DNA from: Paenibacillus beijingensis
GTDB lineage: Bacteria; Bacillota; Bacilli; Paenibacillales; Paenibacillaceae
Assembly: GCF_000961095.1 (NCBI RefSeq)
Contig: NZ_CP011058.1
Span: 3,251,501 to 3,315,500 of the forward strand
Direction of reading: 5' to 3'
Length of the DNA: 64,000 nucleotides
The notes under the pieces were generated by a model. That model was not told the origin of the DNA, made no database searches, and saw only the letters and a list, made by a program, of their open reading frames with translations. This document shows positions 59,387 through 64,000 of the stretch, one piece after another. Within the stretch, counting starts at the first letter, position 1. The number at the start of each line of letters is the position of its first letter. The position numbers and the translations under genes were made by a program.

Positions 59387-60664
59387 ATGCCGGATCATCA
59401 TTATGATGTCGTAGTAGCAGGCGGAGGGCCGAGCGGCATTGCGGCTGCGATTGCGGCGGCAAGGGAGGGGGCAAAGACACTCCTTATTGAGCGTTATGGA
59501 TTTCTGGGCGGTGCCGGAACCGCCATGATGGTGAATCCGTGGATGTCTTACTGGGCGGTCGGAAAAGAGGATCACATCATTATTTTTGGCGTATTGAAGG
59601 AATTGATCGACGGCATGACAGCGCTGGGGGCTTACGGACACCCTAAGCAGATGACCGCTTTCGATCCCGAAGCTTTGAAGGTGGTGGCCGAGCGTCTATG
59701 CCTGGAGGCGGGAGTTGCCCTGCTGTTTCACAGCTTTCTGGGGAGCGTGCAGACGGACGATTCCGGCCGGTTCATTCAATCGGTTCGGGTTGCGAATAAA
59801 GCCGGACTGACCGACTTCAAGGCATCGTTATTCGTCGATACGACCGGCGACGCCGATCTGGCTGCATTGGCCGGGGCAATTGTGGAGAAGGGGCGCGCGG
59901 TTGACGGTCTGAGTCAGCCGATGACGCTCAACTTCCGGATGGCCAATGTGGACATCGACCGGATGCCGTCCGGCGAGGAAATTACCCGCCGGTACCTGGA
60001 AGCGAAAGCGAGGGGAGAGATCCATTGTCCGCGCGAGGATGTGCTGTGGTTTTATGCGAACCAGCCGGGTGTCATCCATTTTAATACGACCCGTGTCATT
60101 TTGAAGGATGCCACCGATCCGTGGGCATTGACCGAGGCGGAGATCGAAGGGCGGCGCCAGGTGCAGCAATTCGTCGCGTTTCTGAAAAAAGATGTCGATG
60201 GCTTTGAACATTCGTATCTTCAAACGACCGCACCGCAAATCGGCGTCCGCGAATCCCGCCGAATTGCGGGAGAATATGTGCTGACCGCAGAAGAACTGCT
60301 CGCGGCCTGCAAATTCGATGACGTCATTGCCCGGGGCTCTTATCCGGTAGACATCCATAATCCGAACGGGGAAGGAACGGTGATGCAGCATCTGAAGCCC
60401 GGCGAGTGGTACGATATCCCGTACCGCTGCCTCATTCCGAGGAAAATCGAAAATTTGCTCGTTGGCGGCCGGCCGATCTCTGCGACACATGAAGCGCATT
60501 CGGCGATCCGTGTACAGCCGATTGCCATTGCGATCGGGCAGGCGGCCGGCACCGCAGCGGCCATCTGCGCCCGGGATCAGGTCCTTCCGCGCCGGTTAAA
60601 TGCCCGCAAGGTACAGGAAGCTCTTGCCAGACAGGGAGCAAGTCTGGGCATCAAGGTGAAATGA
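59387..60664 (+). CDS. FAD-dependent oxidoreductase (PF12831 type)
   Basis: 425 residues from ATG 59387 behind AAGGAGG; the frame is open from 59348 through the hairpin repeat. The FAD-binding N-terminus DVVVAGGGPSGIAAAIAA (residues 7-24) is followed by a covalent-flavin-free core. SLFVDTTGDADLAALAG (about residue 158) and the C-terminal YRCLIPRKIENLLVGGRPIS (about 344) are conserved in this family. Members are often encoded beside polysaccharide-use and ABC sugar transport genes, but their reactions are mostly unknown. This is the only one of the three in the locus with an intact frame. Cytoplasmic (no signal peptide). Confidence 0.88.
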   Translation: MPDHHYDVVVAGGGPSGIAAAIAAAREGAKTLLIERYGFLGGAGTAMMVNPWMSYWAVGKEDHIIIFGVLKELIDGMTALGAYGHPKQMTAFDPEALKVVAERLCLEAGVALLFHSFLGSVQTDDSGRFIQSVRVANKAGLTDFKASLFVDTTGDADLAALAGAIVEKGRAVDGLSQPMTLNFRMANVDIDRMPSGEEITRRYLEAKARGEIHCPREDVLWFYANQPGVIHFNTTRVILKDATDPWALTEAEIEGRRQVQQFVAFLKKDVDGFEHSYLQTTAPQIGVRESRRIAGEYVLTAEELLAACKFDDVIARGSYPVDIHNPNGEGTVMQHLKPGEWYDIPYRCLIPRKIENLLVGGRPISATHEAHSAIRVQPIAIAIGQAAGTAAAICARDQVLPRRLNARKVQEALARQGASLGIKVK

Positions 60665-60709
60665 GGGCGGACAACGTCAGCGAAGACCGGAAATGGAAGA
60701 GGGGGCGCG

Positions 60710-61474
60710 ATGAGTTCACAAGCGGCGCAAAATCGTAACGACAGGCTGATGAAGCATGACGGGCTCGTTTGTTTGTGGGATTTTCAGGAGGAGGGGGGCA
60801 GCGCCCGCATTTCAAAGGGACGTTGTGCGTACGCGCTAAGGGAGATGGCAGGTCCCGTATCCAGAGCGGATGATGGAGTGCTTGGTCCCTATGCGGCAAA
60901 GGTGGATTTCGGCCAATGGTTCAGTATTCCGCGAAGCGAGTGCCCCGGCTTGAACTTTCACGGTGACAGAAGCGGTCTCACAATCGCGGCATGGGTGAAG
61001 CGCGAGTTTAGAGAAACCCCGGAATGCCAAGCGGTAGCCGGAATGTGGAACGAATCGCGCAGCATGCGGCAATATTGCCTTTTCCTGGACTTGAAAATAT
61101 GGGACAGCCGGGACCAGGTATGCGGTCATGTTTCCTCTGTCGGAGGACCGACTCCCGGCTACAAGTATTGCATGACTTCAGCGATTGGCAGCACTCCGGT
61201 CACGAAGGGGGACTGGCAATTCATCGTTTTTACTTATGACAGCACGTATGCGAGATGCTATTTAAACGGACGCTTCGATGGGCGGGAAAAATACAATCCG
61301 TATCTTTATGAAGGCGGTCTGTTCAATGGGGGCACAGATGGCGCTGATTTCACCGTATGCTCGGTGGACAGATCTGGCGAGCCGGGCAACTTCTTCAGCG
61401 GATTGCTTGGCGGGTTGGCCGTATTCGACCGCGCGCTGACGGATGATGAGATTTGGGCGTTGTACCGCGAGTAG
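60710..61474 (+). CDS. LamG/concanavalin-like domain protein
   Basis: 254 residues, one jelly-roll domain of the LamG type: GLVCLWDFQEEGG at the start, GLTIAAWVKREF near residue 92, FIVFTYDSTYARCYLNGRFDG near 170, and GLLGGLAVFDRALTDDEIWALY at the end. There is no signal peptide, which is unusual because most such domains are secreted. A GAGGGGG site precedes the ATG. It is the last gene of the sugar-import operon. It may bind an imported glycan or support the flavoenzymes; this is inference. Confidence 0.82.
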   Translation: MSSQAAQNRNDRLMKHDGLVCLWDFQEEGGSARISKGRCAYALREMAGPVSRADDGVLGPYAAKVDFGQWFSIPRSECPGLNFHGDRSGLTIAAWVKREFRETPECQAVAGMWNESRSMRQYCLFLDLKIWDSRDQVCGHVSSVGGPTPGYKYCMTSAIGSTPVTKGDWQFIVFTYDSTYARCYLNGRFDGREKYNPYLYEGGLFNGGTDGADFTVCSVDRSGEPGNFFSGLLGGLAVFDRALTDDEIWALYRE

Positions 61475-61528
61475 AATGAGCAGGGTTCCGGTGAAGCAGT
61501 GACAGCGCAATAGAGGGAATTCATATCG

Positions 61529-61566
61529 ACAGGCCAGCCGTTTCTTTCGGCCGGCCTGTTTTTTTC
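61529..61566 (+). terminator. Terminator after the LamG gene
   Basis: ACAGGCC plus GCC pair with GGC and GGCCTGT around a T/C-rich loop, followed by seven T. Confidence 0.88.
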
Positions 61567-61592
61567 ATGCGGTACGATTCCTTCTGTATGAA

Positions 61593-62354
61593 TCATTCAA
61601 CAATGCGGGTTGGAGGATGCCCCATAATTCGGCGGAACATCCGGTTAAAATAAGCTTGATCGCTGTAGCCGAGGTATTCGGATATTTCCCCCATCGTCAT
61701 ATGCGTGTTCAGGATGAGGTCGCGGGCGGCTTGGATCCGGACCTGATGCAGATAGGTAATTGGCGTTGCGCCGAACACCTCCTTGAACGTTTGAGTCACA
61801 TAATTGGGCGCCCTGTCGATCAGCTTGGCCAGCTGCTCGATTCGGATCGCTTCGCGGTAATGTGCAAGAATATACTGCCTCACTTCCTTCATTAACCGCA
61901 GCTTGATGGAATGGAACCGTTCCTCTTTGGCTTCCCGGGCCAGGCAGCCGATCAGTTCCATCAACATTCCCTCACAGATCATTTTGTAATGAGGAAGCCG
62001 TCCGAACCATTGCTGGTTCAGGAGCATAAAGCGCTGTTTGATGTATTCGTACTGGGTGGACCGGAAGGTGCGGCCGCTGTGCTCGGCAGCGATCGGAAAG
62101 CGTGCGAAGTTCGGAACCTCAAACTGGGCGGAGTACTTCTGATGAGGGCCTTCCGGGGAGTTCCGCGCAGCGCGCAGCGTTCCTTTCGGGATGAACAGCA
62201 AATCTCCCTTCGATAAGGGGATCTCGATTCCATTCAAGCGGTAAACGGCGTTTCCCCGGGTCATCAGAATGAACATATGATGCGGCGTACAGGCTTCATC
62301 CTTATACCAGTTCGGATCCATATTATCAAAATATGCGGAAATCAACTCCAGCAT
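61593..62354 (-). CDS. AraC-family transcriptional regulator
   Basis: 253 residues. An N-terminal cupin-like sensor (FILMTRGNAVYRLNGIEIPLSKGDLLFIPKG, split over residues 28-60) is joined to a C-terminal double helix-turn-helix (IEQLAKLIDRAPNYVTQTFK, MGEISEYLGYSDQAYFNRMF). It is typical of one-component regulators that sense a sugar or acid. AAAAGGGGGAG lies upstream of the ATG. It is divergent from the Rieske/amidohydrolase pair and is the likely regulator of it, or of the LamG operon with which it converges. Confidence 0.9.
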   Translation of the reverse strand: MLELISAYFDNMDPNWYKDEACTPHHMFILMTRGNAVYRLNGIEIPLSKGDLLFIPKGTLRAARNSPEGPHQKYSAQFEVPNFARFPIAAEHSGRTFRSTQYEYIKQRFMLLNQQWFGRLPHYKMICEGMLMELIGCLAREAKEERFHSIKLRLMKEVRQYILAHYREAIRIEQLAKLIDRAPNYVTQTFKEVFGATPITYLHQVRIQAARDLILNTHMTMGEISEYLGYSDQAYFNRMFRRIMGHPPTRIVE

Positions 62355-62479
62355 CCAACTCCCCCTTTTATCTTTAAGTATAGCTTAGAATCGTACAAAT
62401 AAAAGTGTTTTTCTCAATGGAGACCGTGAGCCGCTCCGATTACAATTGATTTATGCAATAAAAAAGGAGGAAGGATAAA

Positions 62480-62857
62480 GTGACGGTTCATCGAGTCGCA
62501 GAAATCGAGGATATACCGGAAGGAACACGTAAAATCGTCCAAGTTGAAGGCCGTTCGATCGGTGTGTATAACGTCAAGGGCGAGTACTATGCCCTGAGCA
62601 ACTACTGTCCACATCAAGGCGCGGAATTGTGCAAAGGACCCGTATGCGGGACGACGCTCGAATCCAACGTTTACGAGTACAAGTATGGCCGTGATCAGGA
62701 AATTATCCGCTGTCCCTGGCATGGCTGGGAGTTTGATATCAAAACGGGGAAATCGTTATTCAATGAACGTATTCGTACACGCACGTACCCTTTGAAAGTA
62801 AAGGACGGTTATCTTGAGCTTCAGCTCGGAAACAAGGGGGGAGAAGACCATGAGTGA
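62480..62857 (+). CDS. Rieske 2Fe-2S protein
   Basis: 125 residues, GTG start with AAAGGAGGA upstream. The two Rieske motifs are YCPHQGAELC (Cys-x-His) and IRCPWHGWEFD (Cys-x2-His), so one 2Fe-2S cluster is bound by two Cys and two His. A single-domain size indicates an electron carrier for an oxygenase rather than an oxygenase itself. It overlaps the amidohydrolase gene by 8 bases and forms an operon with it. No oxygenase is visible in the window, so the electron partner is unknown. Confidence 0.9.
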   Translation: MTVHRVAEIEDIPEGTRKIVQVEGRSIGVYNVKGEYYALSNYCPHQGAELCKGPVCGTTLESNVYEYKYGRDQEIIRCPWHGWEFDIKTGKSLFNERIRTRTYPLKVKDGYLELQLGNKGGEDHE

Positions 62858-63923
62858 GAGCAAGCAGCTGCCGGTTGTGGATTGCGATGTGCATAACCAG
62901 TTCAGATCGGGCCAGGATCTGGTGCCGTATGTGGAGGAGCCTTGGAAAAGCCATATGAAGCAGTTCGGCTGGGTAGCCGCGGGGCTTCCGTACGTATCGC
63001 CGATCGGCAACAAGCGCAAGGATGCAGATCCTCCGAGCGGCCTTCCGGTTGGTTCCGACCCGGAATATTTGCTGGAGCATCTGGGCGGGCACTTCAATGT
63101 AGACTACGCCCTGCTCTGTTCGGATACGATCATTGGCGCCTCCAACTTTGCTGATCCGGACTATGTTGCCGTCGTTTGCAAAGGCTATAACGATTATTTA
63201 ATTCATGAGTGGCTCGCCAAAAGTCCGAAGTTCAAAGGGTATTTATGCATCGGCACCCAGGATCCCGATCAGGCGGCCCGGGAAATTGACCGCGTGGGGC
63301 CGCATTCGGACATCGTGGGCGTTGTCGTGACCGGAGGAGCCCGGATGCCTTACGGGCAACGATTCTACCATCCGATCTACGAGGCTTGCGTCCGGCAAAA
63401 CTTGCCATTTATTATTCACCCTGGCGCGGAGGGCTCCGGCATCTTCAATCCGCCTACGGCGGTCGGCTATGTATCCAACTATTTGCAGTGGCACACCTGT
63501 TTGCCGCAAACGTTCATGGCTCATTTGGTAAGCTTTGTGTGCGAAGGCGTCTTCGAGAAGTTCCCTGACCTGAAGGTCGTCTTCTGTGAGGGAGGGGTCA
63601 GCTGGATGCCGCCGCTGCTGTGGAGGCTGGACAAGAACTTCAAGGCGCTGAGGGCTTCGACCCCATGGCTGAAACGTTTGCCCAGCGAATACGTTCGGGA
63701 TCATTGCTTCATGACAACGCAGCCGATCGAGGAGCCGGATAGCCCGAAGTACTTTATGCAGATGTTCGAGATGTTCGACGCGGAGAATATGCTGCTTTTC
63801 TCCAGCGATTACCCGCATTGGGACTTCGACGACCCGAACCGCATCATTTTGCAGCGATTGCCGGAGGAGAAGCTTCGCAAAATATTGTGCGAAAATGCAA
63901 AGCGGCTGTTCCGGTTAGCGTAA
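62850..63923 (+). CDS. Amidohydrolase-family protein (ACMSD-like barrel)
   Basis: 357 residues from ATG 62850 (GGGGGAG upstream; the stop of the Rieske gene lies inside). VVDCDVHNQFRSGQD replaces the usual HxH by His-x-N or DxH, so the first metal site is unusual. Later motifs are FIIHPGAEGSG (about residue 184), DLKVVFCEGGVSWMPPLLWR (about 245) and LLFSSDYPHWDFDDP (about 313), all typical of amidohydrolase-2 decarboxylases and hydrolases. Similar proteins with DCDVHN starts are common in aromatic and heterocycle degradation. The pairing with a Rieske protein suggests a catabolic pair. Confidence 0.87.
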   Translation: MSESKQLPVVDCDVHNQFRSGQDLVPYVEEPWKSHMKQFGWVAAGLPYVSPIGNKRKDADPPSGLPVGSDPEYLLEHLGGHFNVDYALLCSDTIIGASNFADPDYVAVVCKGYNDYLIHEWLAKSPKFKGYLCIGTQDPDQAAREIDRVGPHSDIVGVVVTGGARMPYGQRFYHPIYEACVRQNLPFIIHPGAEGSGIFNPPTAVGYVSNYLQWHTCLPQTFMAHLVSFVCEGVFEKFPDLKVVFCEGGVSWMPPLLWRLDKNFKALRASTPWLKRLPSEYVRDHCFMTTQPIEEPDSPKYFMQMFEMFDAENMLLFSSDYPHWDFDDPNRIILQRLPEEKLRKILCENAKRLFRLA

Positions 63924-63945
63924 GTGCATCGAGGGCTGTCATGAG

Positions 63946-63981
63946 CGAAAAGCCTTTGGAACAAGTTCCAGAGGCTTTTCG
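63946..63981 (+). terminator. Terminator after the Rieske/amidohydrolase operon
   Basis: CGAAAAGCCT plus TGGAAC pair with GTTCCA and AGGCTTTTCG around AA, with one mismatch. It is followed after a few bases by a run of T. Confidence 0.85.
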
Positions 63982-64000
63982 TATGAGTATTTTTTTCGAC

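Noticed and set aside
1..64000. CRISPR arrays, tRNA or rRNA genes, replication origin, prophage
   Set aside because: No regularly spaced repeats, cloverleaf-like sequences, rRNA motifs, DnaA-box clusters or phage genes were seen on reading both strands.

Overview
The window reads as a chromosomal segment of a Gram-positive, spore-forming bacterium of the Paenibacillus/Cohnella type. The reasons are strong AGGAGG-type ribosome binding sites, moderately high GC, lipoprotein solute-binding proteins with Firmicutes-style lipoboxes, a YesM/YesN-type two-component pair, and a purine-degradation cluster with the Bacillus Puc gene set under a PucR regulator. The genus is inferred from content; no rRNA or other marker gene is present. 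No tRNA, rRNA, CRISPR array or replication origin was found.

Region 1 (1-5800, minus strand) is one operon: an argininosuccinate-lyase-family enzyme, a TIM-barrel amidohydrolase, and a CUT1-type ABC importer (binding protein and two permeases; the first permease is frameshifted and the second runs off the left edge). It has a promoter, a palindromic operator and a leader terminator that looks like an attenuator. A PfkB-type sugar kinase (6173-7141) stands alone to the right.

Region 2 (7390-26840, plus strand) is a purine/ureide catabolic island: pucR, a MocA-like molybdenum cofactor nucleotidyltransferase, a nucleoside-type ABC importer (BMP lipoprotein, double ATPase, two permeases), three xanthine dehydrogenase subunits, a guanine-deaminase-like enzyme, OHCU decarboxylase, 5-hydroxyisourate hydrolase, allantoinase, allantoate amidohydrolase, ureidoglycine-glyoxylate aminotransferase and a GGT-fold amidohydrolase that could be an oxamate amidohydrolase. 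Together they take guanine/xanthine through urate and allantoin to glycine, ammonia and oxalurate/oxamate. A urate oxidase and a PucA-like protein are missing from the window.

Region 3 (27400-33560) holds a three-gene unit with a PHP-domain (CehA/McbA) hydrolase and two uncharacterised proteins, closed by a GntR/UTRA regulator with a plausible operator in front of the unit. After it come two small hydrophilic proteins, an AT-richer AlkD-like DNA glycosylase and a D-2-hydroxyacid dehydrogenase.

Region 4 (33700-61570) looks like a glycan-use regulon. It contains two cytoplasmic GH38 alpha-mannosidases, a very large secreted multidomain glycosidase, a YesM/YesN-type histidine kinase and AraC response regulator, an ABC sugar importer with an unusual permease, three FAD-dependent oxidoreductases (two frameshifted) and a LamG protein. 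Four promoters share the same two boxes with identical spacing, and a fifth, in front of the two-component system, keeps the spacing; this suggests the response regulator controls the set. Between the glycosidase and the two-component system lies a graveyard: a decayed paralogue of the glycosidase, a reverse-strand fragment of an uncharacterised protein, a truncated group II intron and a broken transposase. A glcF remnant lies upstream of the glycosidase.

Region 5 (61590-64000) has an AraC-type regulator divergent from a Rieske protein plus amidohydrolase pair, closed by a strong terminator.
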